Assembly: GCF_002902755.1 (NCBI RefSeq)
Contig: NZ_PPRS01000066.1
Location: forward strand, 26,362-90,361
From: Mammaliicoccus lentus
GTDB lineage: Bacteria > Bacillota > Bacilli > Staphylococcales > Staphylococcaceae
DNA length: 64,000 bases
Direction of reading: 5' to 3'
The notes below the pieces were generated by a model. That model saw nothing but the letters and a program-made list of their open reading frames with translations, did no database searches and was not told where the DNA came from. A program made the translations under genes and the position numbers. This document shows, piece after piece, positions 46,038 to 55,242 of this stretch (positions are counted from its first letter, which is position 1; every line of letters starts with the position of its first letter).

Positions 46038-46970
46038 ATGAAGAATGCCAGGCTAGAAACAATTAAAAATATAGTCGTATTATTATTAGTTTTAGCAATA
46101 ATTGTTGGCCTGTTCTATTATTTAATTTCAAATCATTTAAAGTTTTACGAAGTAGATAAACAAGAAGAAAATGTAGAGGTACCACTAACTTTAAGTAAAG
46201 CCGTTGAAAAACAATATAAAAATGATACGAAAATGCAGGTAGCAACAGAGTCAGGCAATTGGAAGAATGCGTCAAGAAGTGAAATACATGATGTAATGGA
46301 TGTTGAAAAGATACTAAATGATAAAAAACAAGTTTATCAGTTTTTAAATTTATCAGAGTATCAAGGTATTGATGAAAAACGATTCCACCACATGCTAAGA
46401 GAAAGAGGAGCACTTGAGAAATACTCAAATCAATTTTTAGATGCTGCTAAACAAGAACATGTTAATGAGGTGTACTTAATTAGTCATGCTATTTTAGAAA
46501 CAGGTAATAATAAGAGTAAACTAGCTAATGGTGTATTATTAACGGATAAAGGAAAAGTGACAAATTCTAAAGAAGAATCTGATGGTAAGAAATACTACAA
46601 TTTCTATGGTGTAGGCGCATTAGATGAAGATCCAATAGGTACTGGAGCTAGATATGCTAAGAAAAAAGGTTGGGATACCCCACATAAAGCAATATCAGGC
46701 GGTGCTAAGTTTATTCATGATCACTATTTATCAAATCCAGAGCAAAATACTTTATATAGTATGAGATGGAATCCTGAGAAGCCAGGTGTACATCAATATG
46801 CAACGGATATTAAATGGGCACAAAGTAACGCACGTATTATTGCAGAATTCTATTCAGATTTAAAAACAGAAGGTAAGTACTATATTGTTTATAAATATAA
46901 AGATACTGATAAATCACTTTCTATAAAAGAATTAGATAAAAAATTAGAACAAGAAGAGGTTAGAAAATAA
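46038..46970 (+). CDS. sagB: Membrane-bound N-acetylglucosaminidase SagB
   Basis: A 310-aa protein with an N-terminal membrane anchor (about residues 12-32) and an extracellular glucosaminidase domain (about 130-285). The catalytic Glu is in LISHAILETGNNKSKLANG near 155. Later blocks are YYNFYGVGALDEDP and AKKKGWDTPHKAI. SagB shortens glycan strands released during cell-wall synthesis in S. aureus. It lies near sigS as there. AGAGGTG precedes the ATG. Its terminator has been split by the IS element that follows. Confidence 0.88.
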   Translation: MKNARLETIKNIVVLLLVLAIIVGLFYYLISNHLKFYEVDKQEENVEVPLTLSKAVEKQYKNDTKMQVATESGNWKNASRSEIHDVMDVEKILNDKKQVYQFLNLSEYQGIDEKRFHHMLRERGALEKYSNQFLDAAKQEHVNEVYLISHAILETGNNKSKLANGVLLTDKGKVTNSKEESDGKKYYNFYGVGALDEDPIGTGARYAKKKGWDTPHKAISGGAKFIHDHYLSNPEQNTLYSMRWNPEKPGVHQYATDIKWAQSNARIIAEFYSDLKTEGKYYIVYKYKDTDKSLSIKELDKKLEQEEVRK

Positions 46971-47091
46971 AGTCTAACTCTATAAAAACAGCCAATCCAG
47001 GAAAATGCACTAACCCCATGATGTGGGAGTAAAATAAAAACACTTTCGTTGAATTCATATTAAAATGAATTTATACGGAGGTGTTTTTTCT

Positions 47092-47406
47092 ATGAAAAGA
47101 GTGGCATATTCAGTTGAAACAAAATATAAAGTAGTAGAAATGAAACTCAAAGGATTTAGCACAAGAGAAATAATGGATACTTTAAATATTAAAAATGAAT
47201 CTCAAGTTAATAAGTGGTGGAAATGGTATAGAGATGGTGAAACACATAGGTTTAATCAACAAGTGGGTAAACAATATTCCTATGGAAAAGGTATAGAAGA
47301 GTTAAGTACTGTTGAATCGCTCAAATTTCAATTAAAGCGCAAAGAAGTAGAAAATGAAATTTTAAAAAAGTACAAGGAATTGGAAAGGAAGTGGTCCCAG
47401 AAGTAG
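47092..47406 (+). CDS. IS3-family transposase OrfA
   Basis: 104 aa from the ATG after CGGAGGTG. The helix-turn-helix (SVETKYKVVEMKLKGFSTRE, IMDTLNIKNESQVNKWWKWY) is followed by a leucine-zipper-like helix (ESLKFQLKRKEVENEILKKY). A slippery A-AAA-AAG lies in frame at 47364-47370. A -1 shift there joins OrfA to the OrfB frame with no stop between, as expected for IS3 elements. Confidence 0.9.
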   Translation: MKRVAYSVETKYKVVEMKLKGFSTREIMDTLNIKNESQVNKWWKWYRDGETHRFNQQVGKQYSYGKGIEELSTVESLKFQLKRKEVENEILKKYKELERKWSQK

Positions 47407-48233
47407 TTGTTGAATTAGTAAATGAATTAAAATCTAAATATACAGTAAAACTCATTTTAGAAACTTTAGATATTCCAAAATCAAATTATTACAGATGGAA
47501 AAACAAAGATTTCAGTATATCTGAGGATGAACGTGAAATTATAGAATTATGTAAGAAACATCGTTTTACGTATGGCTATAGAAAAATAACTGCCTTATTA
47601 AATAGAAAAAATAATAAACCAATTAATCACAAAAAAGTACAAAGGATTATGCAAAAACATAATTTAAATTGTAAAGTACGAATGAAGAAATCGAAAAGAC
47701 CAGGGAATGCATATTATAAGACACATAATCTATTAAATAGAAACTTCAAAGCAGAGAAACCTTTAGAAGTACTTTTAACAGATATCACTTATTTACCCTT
47801 CGGGAATACAATGTTGTATCTTTCATCTATCATGGATGCTTACAATGGTGAAATTGTGGCATATAAAATCGGTAATAAACAAAATCAAGAATTAGTAAAT
47901 GAGACATTAAAACAACTTCAATTGGAACCAGGTACTATATTACATAGTGATCAAGGAAGTGTGTATACTTCTTATGAATACTATGCCCTATGTACAGAAA
48001 AAGGCATTACCAGAAGCATGTCCTGTAAGGGAACGCCAGCTGATAATGCCCCAATAGAATGTTTTCATGCCTCTATAAAGTGTGAAACATTCTACTTAAA
48101 CAGTGAGCTTAGATGCTCTAATACCATTGTAATAGATATTGTCGAAAATTACATTGAAAACTATAATAAAATTAGAATTCAACAAAAACTAGGCTACTTA
48201 TCCCCTATAGAATATAGGAAATTAGCAGCCTAG
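47391..48233 (+). CDS. IS3-family transposase OrfB (DDE integrase domain)
   Basis: 280 aa if started at the GTG, but more likely made as an OrfAB fusion. An HTH_21-like segment (CKKHRFTYGYRKITALLNRK) precedes the catalytic core. The DDE residues are visible in LLTDITYL near 131, ILHSDQGSVY near 191 and PIECFHASIKCE near 227, with the usual 35-residue spacing. The frame is intact, so the element may be active. Confidence 0.92.
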   Translation: MVPEVVVELVNELKSKYTVKLILETLDIPKSNYYRWKNKDFSISEDEREIIELCKKHRFTYGYRKITALLNRKNNKPINHKKVQRIMQKHNLNCKVRMKKSKRPGNAYYKTHNLLNRNFKAEKPLEVLLTDITYLPFGNTMLYLSSIMDAYNGEIVAYKIGNKQNQELVNETLKQLQLEPGTILHSDQGSVYTSYEYYALCTEKGITRSMSCKGTPADNAPIECFHASIKCETFYLNSELRCSNTIVIDIVENYIENYNKIRIQQKLGYLSPIEYRKLAA

Positions 48234-48457
48234 AAAATAGTGTTTTTATTGAGCTCCCTTAGTAAGGGTGCAGTGCCAAAAGGATTGGCTGTTTTTTATA
48301 TGATAAATCAATTTTAGTAGAAGATAGTGTCCATGTGAGCTAAAATATCATGCTTAATCCGATAAGAGTATGTCTAGATAGCAACAGATGCCTAATATCG
48401 AAACACTTGATATAAGCGTATTGTTAGTCCAATTATATACTGCTAATATAATTAAAA

Positions 48458-48491
48458 AAGTCCGAGACATATTATATATGCCTCGGACTTT
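48458..48491 (-). terminator. Terminator of the lipoprotein gene
   Basis: AAAGTCCGAGACAT pairs with ATGCCTCGGACTTT; T6 follows on the minus strand. Confidence 0.85.
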
Positions 48492-48502
48492 CTATCGTTA
48501 TA

Positions 48503-49333
48503 TTATGATGCTTCTTCTGAATTTGAACTTTCAGAAGATTTCTGATCAGAAGATTGCTCTTTTTGTAAGTCTTCTATTTTCTTAGCATCTTTTGCTTCGT
48601 CTGGAATTTTAATTTCATCTATATCATTGATTTTATCATAAGTAACTTTTGTCTTGATGTTTGCTGTATCTTTGTCTTTTTTAAGTTTAGAATCTAAAAT
48701 ATATGATTCAATTTCATTATCTTTATTTACTTTAAGAACTGCATCACCAGAAACGTCATCAATTTGATCTTCAAATTGTTCAAGTTGGTCTTTATTACCT
48801 GATGAGCTAGCTAATTTTTTGAAGTCTTCTTTATTTTTGATGTTATATTTTAATTCATATCCATCATCGACTTTTTTAGCTTTAGCATCCTTGAATCCAT
48901 CTAATGATTTAACGTATTTTTCATAGTTTAATTGATCTAATGAACTGTCTATATCCATGTTATCTACTTGAGATGATAAATCTATCCATTGATCGTTCGC
49001 TTTAGCTACCATTTTTTTACCTTGTACGTAAATCGTCATTTCTTGACCGGCTTGATTTGTTACTAGTTTTGCTGTTTCTTTTTCGTCAACATCCATGCCG
49101 ACTTTGACTTTTTGTGATTCACCGTCTTTAGGTTTCATTGCAATCGCATTATCTGTATGATAACTTTTAACGTCTTTAGCATTGTCTTGTAAATCAGATA
49201 TTACTTGACTAGCACTTTTAGTTTCTTCTTTTTTTTCAGTTTTCTTTCCTGAATCATCATCACCGCTATTTCCACAAGCTGCTAATAATAGAGATGAAGA
49301 TAAAAATAAACTGCCTAATACTCTGAATTTCAT
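48503..49333 (-). CDS. Lipoprotein, DUF6612-like
   Basis: A 276-aa lipoprotein. The signal peptide (MKFRVLGSLFLSSSL) ends in the lipobox LLAAC, giving lipidated Cys20, followed by a charged linker. The body alternates strands and loops (KSYHTDNAIAM, QEMTIYVQGKKMVAKANDQW, YELKYNIKNKEDFKKLA), as expected for the LolA-like DUF6612 fold. The C-terminal tail is rich in Ser, Glu and Lys. GGGAGG precedes the ATG. Function unknown; compare the lipoprotein at 25850. Confidence 0.78.
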   Translation of the reverse strand: MKFRVLGSLFLSSSLLLAACGNSGDDDSGKKTEKKEETKSASQVISDLQDNAKDVKSYHTDNAIAMKPKDGESQKVKVGMDVDEKETAKLVTNQAGQEMTIYVQGKKMVAKANDQWIDLSSQVDNMDIDSSLDQLNYEKYVKSLDGFKDAKAKKVDDGYELKYNIKNKEDFKKLASSSGNKDQLEQFEDQIDDVSGDAVLKVNKDNEIESYILDSKLKKDKDTANIKTKVTYDKINDIDEIKIPDEAKDAKKIEDLQKEQSSDQKSSESSNSEEAS

Positions 49334-49419
49334 TTGGCTTCCTCCCTTGTTTTAAACATGGTAACATTAAATATAATTTAATTGCAAAAATTATTATATT
49401 TATGTCCATTTTATTACAT

Positions 49420-49494
49420 TTATTTAAGTTTTTTCTTGGGTGAAAGTATTAATATTGCAAGAAATGCAACGAGTATTTTTAATATAAATTTCAT
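49420..49494 (-). CDS. Tiny hydrophobic basic peptide, 24 aa
   Basis: Starts 4 nt after the opuCD stop, with GGAGTGAT as ribosome site. The peptide is one hydrophobic helix (KFILKILVAFLAILIL) ending in a Pro and a lysine-rich tail. It could be a small membrane protein of the OpuC system, a type I toxin-like peptide or a chance frame. The good ribosome site and the composition are the only evidence. Confidence 0.42.
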   Translation of the reverse strand: MKFILKILVAFLAILILSPKKKLK

Positions 49495-49498
49495 TTTA

Positions 49499-50188
49499 TC
49501 ACTCCGAAAGTGTTTGTGGTTGAGGTTCCTTTTGCTTACGTTTAGTAGGATCTAATTTTCTTTCTATATACCCTAACACAATATCACTTAGTACTGCTAG
49601 TAAAGCTGTTGGAATTGCACCAGCTAGGATAAGTGATGTACCGTCTGTAGCATTTGTACCTCTAATGATTATATCACCAAGGGATGAAGAGCCGATGAAT
49701 GATCCTATAGCTGTAACACCTATTGCGATTACAAACGCAATTCTTATACCACCAATCATTACGGAAAGTGATAATGGTAGTTCGACCATCGTTAATACTT
49801 GTTTAGAAGTCATTCCCATACCTTTACCTGCGTCTTTGATTCCGCTATCTACGTTTTTAATACCAGTATAAGTATTTTTGATGATAGGGAGTAGGGCATA
49901 TAGGAAGACAGTCATAACAACTGTATTTGAACCCAATCCCATAACTAGCATTAAAATAGCTAATAGTGCTAAAGCAGGTACGGTTTGTATGATATTTGCT
50001 AAAGTTATGATGAAACCTGATAATTTAGAATATCTTGCAATAATAATACCTAAAGGTACACCTACTATAACCGCAAATAATACGCCATAAACAGAAATGA
50101 GTAAATGGTCTAAGAATAGTTGAAAAATATAACCACCATTATACTTATAGTATTCAATTAATTGTGTTAATACATTTCCATTAGTCAA
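49499..50188 (-). CDS. opuCD: Osmoprotectant ABC transporter permease OpuCD
   Basis: About 229 aa from a TTG at 50188, which lies just after the opuCC stop and behind AAGGACGGTGAG; a longer frame runs back into opuCC. Five to six membrane helices and the permease EAA-like loop (GIKDAGKGMGMTSKQVLTMV, then ELPLSLSVMIGG) are present. With OpuCB it forms the channel for glycine betaine, carnitine and choline uptake. It is the last known gene of the opuC operon. Confidence 0.87.
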   Translation of the reverse strand: MTNGNVLTQLIEYYKYNGGYIFQLFLDHLLISVYGVLFAVIVGVPLGIIIARYSKLSGFIITLANIIQTVPALALLAILMLVMGLGSNTVVMTVFLYALLPIIKNTYTGIKNVDSGIKDAGKGMGMTSKQVLTMVELPLSLSVMIGGIRIAFVIAIGVTAIGSFIGSSSLGDIIIRGTNATDGTSLILAGAIPTALLAVLSDIVLGYIERKLDPTKRKQKEPQPQTLSE

Positions 50189-50189
50189 T

Positions 50190-51140
50190 TTACTCACCGT
50201 CCTTTTCGTCGTCAAAATAATTATGTTTCTTAAGGAATTCTTCAGCAACTACAGCTGGTTCTTTTAAGTTATTATCAGCTTCGTAGTTTAATTTTTGCAT
50301 TTGTTCAGTTGAAATTTTTCCTTCAAGTTTTTTCATCGCTCTATCTACATAAGGTTTTTCTTTAATTAATTCTTCAGTAACTAGAGGACTTGCATCATAT
50401 GGAGGGAAGAAACGTAAGTCGTCTTCTAATACAACTAAGTCATAACTTGCGATTCTACCATCAGTTGTATATCCAAGGACTACATCCATTTTTCCAGTAT
50501 TTAATGCATCATATACTAAACCGATTTGCATAGGTCTTGTACGTTTGAAGTCAAAACCATATTTTTCTTTGAAAGCAGGATAACCATCACCAGGTCGTTT
50601 CATCCAAGAAGAGTCTACGCCTGCCTCTAATTTATCTGCAACATTTTTCATATCTGATACCTTTTTAAGGTTATATTTCTCAGCTGTTTCTTTTGTAACC
50701 ATCATGGCATAAGTATTTTCGAATCCATATGAACCGTACCATTTTTGATTATAATCTTCATCGAAAGCTTTTCTTACAACTTTCAAAGCTTTATCAGGAT
50801 CTGTAATAGGATCCATGTTTAAAGCGCCAGTTAAATCTGTACCTGTGTAACGTGCACTGGATATATTAGCGTCACCTGTATTCATTGCGTTGAATGTAAC
50901 AGTTGAAGAACCTAAATTATTAATCATTTGAATATTATTTTCGTTAACATTATCTTTTTTTGCTTCATGTTCAATCATTAGTCTATCTATATGACCTATT
51001 ATTTGTGATTCACTTGTGTTTTGCATTCCGATTTTTACAGAGTTTTTATCACCAGTTCCTCCAAGAAAAGGTAGGGAACATCCGGATAAAATTACTGTTA
51101 GCGTAACTATCGGAATAAACAATTTAAAATATTTTTTCAT
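50190..51140 (-). CDS. opuCC: Osmoprotectant-binding lipoprotein OpuCC
   Basis: A 316-aa substrate-binding lipoprotein. The signal peptide (MKKYFKLFIPIVTLTVI) ends in the lipobox LSGC (Cys21). The body has the OpuAC-type fold: NSVKIGMQNTSESQIIGHI, TGDANISSARYTGTDLTGAL, GLVYDALNTGKMDVVLGYTT and the hinge DDLRFFPPYDASPLV. It captures quaternary amines outside the membrane and delivers them to OpuCB/OpuCD. Gap to opuCB is 15 nt. Confidence 0.9.
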   Translation of the reverse strand: MKKYFKLFIPIVTLTVILSGCSLPFLGGTGDKNSVKIGMQNTSESQIIGHIDRLMIEHEAKKDNVNENNIQMINNLGSSTVTFNAMNTGDANISSARYTGTDLTGALNMDPITDPDKALKVVRKAFDEDYNQKWYGSYGFENTYAMMVTKETAEKYNLKKVSDMKNVADKLEAGVDSSWMKRPGDGYPAFKEKYGFDFKRTRPMQIGLVYDALNTGKMDVVLGYTTDGRIASYDLVVLEDDLRFFPPYDASPLVTEELIKEKPYVDRAMKKLEGKISTEQMQKLNYEADNNLKEPAVVAEEFLKKHNYFDDEKDGE

Positions 51141-51155
51141 GTTTATGTTTCCTCC

Positions 51156-51791
51156 TTATCTTGAAACTTTTAATCCTTTAGGTGTAACCCATTCTTCGAA
51201 TTTAGAAAGTACAAAATCCATAATTAGCGCGATTGCTGTAACCGCAATTGCACCACCGATTATTAGGTCTGGTTGATATAGGTTTAACCCGTTAAAGATA
51301 AAGTCACCTAAACCACCTGCTCCTATGAAACTTGCTAAAGTTGCCCAACTGATAGCATATACACTAGATAAGCGTATACCACTCATGATTACAGAAATGG
51401 CTAGAGGGAGTTCAACCATATACATGTCTTGGAATTTAGTCATTCCCATACTAATGCCGGCACCTTTAACGTTTTTATCAACATTATTAATGCCTATGTA
51501 CGTATTGTTTAGAATAGGTAATAAAATATAAATAAATAATGCAATAATTGCAGGTAATTTACCGACCCCTAAGAAAGGTATCATAATTGCTAATACCGCT
51601 AAAGATGGTACGGTTTGTAGAACACTAGCTATTGACAATACTACTTTGGCAAGTTTTTTCGTTCGTGTTAACACGATACCTAAAGGTATTGAAACCACCA
51701 TTGCTAGTAAAAGCGCAACGAAAGAGATATAGAAGTGTTCTATTGTTTTTTGAAATAGTTCTTGTCCATTAACTTGAAGAAATTCTATCAC
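51156..51791 (-). CDS. opuCB: Osmoprotectant ABC transporter permease OpuCB
   Basis: A 211-aa membrane protein with five to six helices and the same permease loop as OpuCD ([20 protein letters not shown], then [12 protein letters not shown]). It pairs with OpuCD. The start is 13 nt after opuCA, with a GGAG site. Confidence 0.9.
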   Translation of the reverse strand: MIEFLQVNGQELFQKTIEHFYISFVALLLAMVVSIPLGIVLTRTKKLAKVVLSIASVLQTVPSLAVLAIMIPFLGVGKLPAIIALFIYILLPILNNTYIGINNVDKNVKGAGISMGMTKFQDMYMVELPLAISVIMSGIRLSSVYAISWATLASFIGAGGLGDFIFNGLNLYQPDLIIGGAIAVTAIALIMDFVLSKFEEWVTPKGLKVSR

Positions 51792-51804
51792 AATTGTTCA
51801 CTCC

Positions 51805-52953
51805 TTATTTAATATCACTTGTTTTTGCTTCTTCTTCATTTAATCCCCAAATTGAATCATAAACTATATCAACAAGGCTAGCTCTTGTTATAACACCTTT
51901 GATTAAGTTTTGGTTATCGACAACAGGAATTAATCTAACGTTTCTCTTAAGTATTGTACGCACTGAATCTTGAAGCATCGTACCTGTTTTAACAGTGTAA
52001 ACATTTCGGTCCATCATATCGATAATATCGCTACCTTTTCGATAGCCTTCATTTAAGTCTACAATGTCAATACAACCTACTAATTTACCTTTGAGATTCG
52101 TAACAAATAGAACATCGACACGTCTATCACGCATTAATGTTACAGCTTCGTCTATTGTTTTTTCAGAAGTAATTGTAATAGCACTAATCATAGCGTCATC
52201 TACAACTTTTAAGTTAGGTCTATCTTGTATCAATCTATTTTGACCGATAAATTCACTAACGAAATCATTAGCTGGGTGTTTAAGAATGTTATTAGGTGTA
52301 TCAAATTGAACAATTTCTCCTTCAGACATGATACAAATTCTATCTGCTAACTTAATAGCTTCATCCATATCGTGTGTTACGAAGATAATTGTTTTTCCTA
52401 GTTTATGTTGTAGCGTTTTGACAAGATCTTGGAGTGTATCTCTCGTAATAGGGTCCAAGGCACCAAACGGCTCATCCATAAGGATAATGTCTTGATCTGC
52501 TGCTAGCGCTCTAACGACACCTATACGTTGTTGTTGTCCTCCAGATAATTGAGAGGGATATAAATCTAAATAGCTTTCAGGTAAATCAACTAAATTAATA
52601 AGCTCTTTTGCTTTCTTTTCTTTTTCTTCTTTATTCCATTTTAATAATTTAGGAACTAGAACAATATTTTCGCGAATTGTCATATGTGGCATTAAACCAA
52701 TTTGTTGAATGACATATCCTACACTTCTTCTTAAACTTACTGCATTCATCTTGCTTAAATCTTTCCCGTTTAAAGTGATTGTTCCACCAGTGGGTTCAAT
52801 CATGCGATTAATCATTCTTAAAGCAGTAGTTTTACCGCTACCACTCGTACCAATAAATGCTATAAATTCACCAGATTCAATTTCCATACTGATACTATCT
52901 ACAGCTTTTTTACCGCCACGATAAACTTTAGTTAAGTCTTGTATTGATAACAT
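51805..52953 (-). CDS. opuCA: Osmoprotectant ABC transporter ATPase OpuCA
   Basis: A 382-aa ATPase. Walker A is IGTSGSGKTTALRMI near residue 35, signature LSGGQQQRIGVVRAL near 137, and Walker B IILMDEPFGALDP near 155. The C-terminal part (about 250-370) has two CBS domains (TIDEAVTLMRDRRVDVLFVT, MLQDSVRTILKRNVRLIPVV). In S. aureus and Listeria the CBS pair binds cyclic di-AMP, which shuts down uptake. First gene of the operon, AAGGAGAAG before the ATG. Confidence 0.93.
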   Translation of the reverse strand: MLSIQDLTKVYRGGKKAVDSISMEIESGEFIAFIGTSGSGKTTALRMINRMIEPTGGTITLNGKDLSKMNAVSLRRSVGYVIQQIGLMPHMTIRENIVLVPKLLKWNKEEKEKKAKELINLVDLPESYLDLYPSQLSGGQQQRIGVVRALAADQDIILMDEPFGALDPITRDTLQDLVKTLQHKLGKTIIFVTHDMDEAIKLADRICIMSEGEIVQFDTPNNILKHPANDFVSEFIGQNRLIQDRPNLKVVDDAMISAITITSEKTIDEAVTLMRDRRVDVLFVTNLKGKLVGCIDIVDLNEGYRKGSDIIDMMDRNVYTVKTGTMLQDSVRTILKRNVRLIPVVDNQNLIKGVITRASLVDIVYDSIWGLNEEEAKTSDIK

Positions 52954-52997
52954 AACACTTCTCCTTTATTTTAATATGTAAAATAACAACGTTTATC

Positions 52998-53006
52998 ATT
53001 ATAGCA
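52998..53006 (-). promoter_or_regulatory. Extended -10 promoter element of opuCA
   Basis: On the minus strand TGCTATAAT, about 45 nt before the opuCA start. No good -35 is seen at 17 bp, as is common with an extended -10. The rest of 53007-53338 is very AT-rich with no other clear feature. Confidence 0.55.
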
Positions 53007-53338
53007 TATTATTTGCATATTTATAAAATTTACATGTGCTAAGGTTTTTGAAAAGCGAATATTATAAAAAATAAGAAAATTTATAAAAAGCGTAAAATCG
53101 CGAAAAAATATTAAAGTTAGAATATTGTCATATATGTAAAGAATAAAAAAGTGACAAGAAATCGTATGCTAAAATCTTGCATATAGTGCATGGACAATAG
53201 TGTTTAAGGCATATTACGGTTAGAAATTTGAAATGAGGTAATAATATAATATAAAGAATAGAGAAATCATACATTTATTTTAAATACTAATGGTAAAATT
53301 AAAGTATTATAAACTGTGTTATTTTGGAGGAGAAAAAT

Positions 53339-54871
53339 TTGAAAGTAGCAATTATAGGTATGGGAACTGCTGGCGTAAGCACTTTAAACCAATTGACTAA
53401 ACATAAAAATTTTAAAAACATCACCGTGGATATTTTTGATAGTTCAGAAGACATGGGGATGGGGAAGCCATTTCAAAATGATAGCGATCGTTTACTTATT
53501 AATCTTCCGGCTAATCAAATGTCATTAGATCCAGATGACGAAAAAGATTTTAAAAAATGGTATAAAAACAATGACATTTTTGATTATGGAAAAGCAAAGT
53601 ATTTACCAAGATTAATTTTTGGTCATTATATGAAATCTATTTTACATAATATTTTAAACAAATATGATAATATCTTCGTTCACAAATACAAAGTTGATAG
53701 TTGCTATGTTGAAGAAATTAAAGATGAGCGAGGACAATATAAAATAGATATTTGTTATATAGAAGATAATGAAGCGGTATGTCAAAAATATGATTATGTT
53801 TTTATGACGATTGGAACTTTACCTTACAAAGATCCTTATAAATTAAAAGGTGTGAAAGGATATATAGAATCACCTTATCCAACTGTACAATCTTTGAGAG
53901 GCGTTAAAGAAAATGACGATATTGCTATTATTGGTACTGGATTAAGTTCAGTTGATGTTATTCGATATGTTATGGAAAACCATAAACAATTTCCGATTGT
54001 AGTGACTTCTAGACATGCTCAGTTTCCTACAGTTCGTGGTATTAATCATCATATTAAATTAAAGTATATTTGTGTTGAAGAAGTAGAAAAAATCAAAAAA
54101 ATTCATAAAGGAATAGCACCATTATTTGAAATAGAAGAATTGTTTAAAAAAGAGTGTGCATATCAAAATATTGATTTAAAGAAAATGTTACATCGATTTA
54201 AAAAAGATAATGTAATCAATATAAAATATGATTTAAAGCATGAAGACGAAGTTGGGCACTTCCAATCCTTTGTTGAAGAAGTAAAACATAATATGATTCC
54301 ACTATGGAACGCAATGACTATAAAAGATAAAGAAACATTTTTATCTAAATACGGTCAGCATTTTAAAAGAAACGCTAACCCCATGCCACAATCTTCAGCT
54401 AAACAATTAATTGAATGGATAGAAAGTGGAGATGTAGTTGTAAAAGAAGGATTAGAAAACGTTCGTAAATATTATGGGAAATTTAGACTAAAATATAAAA
54501 ATAGTGAAAATGAAGATAGTTATCACTATGTTATTAATGCAACAGGTCCTAAAATGCATTTATCTGAATTAAATGAGGATGAGCATTTTATAAAAGGTTT
54601 AGAAAATAAACAAATCATTGCGCCTCATCCTTTTGGTGGTATTTTAGTAGTGCCATATTCTAATGAAATAATTAGCCCTAAATATGGAACAATGCCAAAT
54701 TTAAAAGCAATAGGACAAATTACAAGTGGTGTAAATTTTGATGTTAATGGCGTTTCATTATTAGTGGATGAAACAGTTAGAGCCGTTAATGATTTATATA
54801 TTGAACTAGAAGAAAGAAACTTAAAAAATAATAATAAAAAGAAAAAGTCGAAAAAGAAGAAAAATAAATAA
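53339..54871 (+). CDS. FAD/NAD(P)-binding oxidoreductase with lysine-rich tail
   Basis: A 510-aa flavoprotein of the NAD_binding_9 type. The N-terminus VAIIGMGTAGVSTLNQL is the FAD-binding motif; FDSSEDMGMGKPF follows. A second dinucleotide-like segment, IAIIGTGLSSVDVIRYV, lies near residue 198. The start is a TTG behind GGAGGAG; a longer frame would put the start in that site. The last residues are almost all Lys and Asn, an unusual basic tail. It stands just before the FMN riboswitch; the reaction is unknown. Confidence 0.8.
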   Translation: MKVAIIGMGTAGVSTLNQLTKHKNFKNITVDIFDSSEDMGMGKPFQNDSDRLLINLPANQMSLDPDDEKDFKKWYKNNDIFDYGKAKYLPRLIFGHYMKSILHNILNKYDNIFVHKYKVDSCYVEEIKDERGQYKIDICYIEDNEAVCQKYDYVFMTIGTLPYKDPYKLKGVKGYIESPYPTVQSLRGVKENDDIAIIGTGLSSVDVIRYVMENHKQFPIVVTSRHAQFPTVRGINHHIKLKYICVEEVEKIKKIHKGIAPLFEIEELFKKECAYQNIDLKKMLHRFKKDNVINIKYDLKHEDEVGHFQSFVEEVKHNMIPLWNAMTIKDKETFLSKYGQHFKRNANPMPQSSAKQLIEWIESGDVVVKEGLENVRKYYGKFRLKYKNSENEDSYHYVINATGPKMHLSELNEDEHFIKGLENKQIIAPHPFGGILVVPYSNEIISPKYGTMPNLKAIGQITSGVNFDVNGVSLLVDETVRAVNDLYIELEERNLKNNNKKKKSKKKKNK

Positions 54872-54963
54872 ATATATTAAATTTAGTAATATATTTGTAA
54901 ACCATACTATTTTAGTATAGAATATGGTCATCAGTGATTACTGATGATTATAATTTAATAATA

Positions 54964-55090
54964 TTCTTTCGGGGCAGGGTGAAATTCCCAACCGGCGGTA
55001 AATCAAGCCCGCGACCTGCATTTGCTTAGCATTTGTGGCTGATTCAGTGAAAATCTGAAGCCGACAGTATAGTCTGGATGGGAGAAAGAA
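54964..55090 (+). promoter_or_regulatory. FMN riboswitch (RFN element)
   Basis: The outer stem ATTCTTTC pairs with GAAAGAAT. Conserved parts are GGGGCAGGGTGAAATTCCC, ACCGGCGGTAAA, AGCCCGCGACC, the GATTCAGTGAAAATCTG arm, GCCGACAGT and TAGTCTGGATGGGAGAAAG. FMN binding favours the terminator at 55187 and turns off rib genes. Confidence 0.95.
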
Positions 55091-55186
55091 TAGACGAAGC
55101 GTATACAATACGCTTATTTCGTTATACAAAAATGTTTTTGTCTTTAATCTATTAAAGGCTTATTTCTTGATACATTTTTTACTCCC

Positions 55187-55222
55187 AAGACACCGAAATG
55201 TTAATTTTCGGTGTCTTTTTTT
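55187..55222 (+). terminator. Attenuator terminator before ribD
   Basis: AAGACACCGAAA pairs with TTTCGGTGTCTT, followed by T6. It lies between the riboswitch and the first rib gene. Confidence 0.92.
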
Positions 55223-55242
55223 CATTTTTAGGAGGTATATAA

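Larger units (their letters stand above)
47006..48277 (+). mobile_element. IS3-family insertion sequence (IS150 group), 1272 bp
   Basis: Ends align without gaps over 24 bp: TGCACTAACCCCATG.. on the left and GGCACTGCACCCTTAC.. on the right (inverted), both finishing in GGGAG, followed on both sides by AATAAAAACACT. A 4-bp direct repeat AAAA flanks it (47002-47005 and 48278-48281). It carries overlapping orfA and orfB. It sits in the loop of the sagB terminator hairpin. Confidence 0.85.
46984..48297 (+). terminator. sagB terminator, split by the IS insertion
   Basis: AAAAACAGCCAATCC (46984-46998) and GGATTGGCTGTTTTTT (48282-48297) are complementary over 15 bp. Removing the IS and one AAAA copy leaves a 7-nt loop, AGGAAAA, and a normal Rho-independent terminator. 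In the present sequence the two arms are about 1.3 kb apart. Confidence 0.75.

Noticed and set aside
46063..46428. Minus-strand frame opposite sagB
   Set aside because: Shadow frame with no ribosome site; sagB is well supported.
48300..48457. Gene between the IS and the lipoprotein terminator
   Set aside because: The only frame is a short plus-strand one (from 48388) that runs through the terminator and has no ribosome site.
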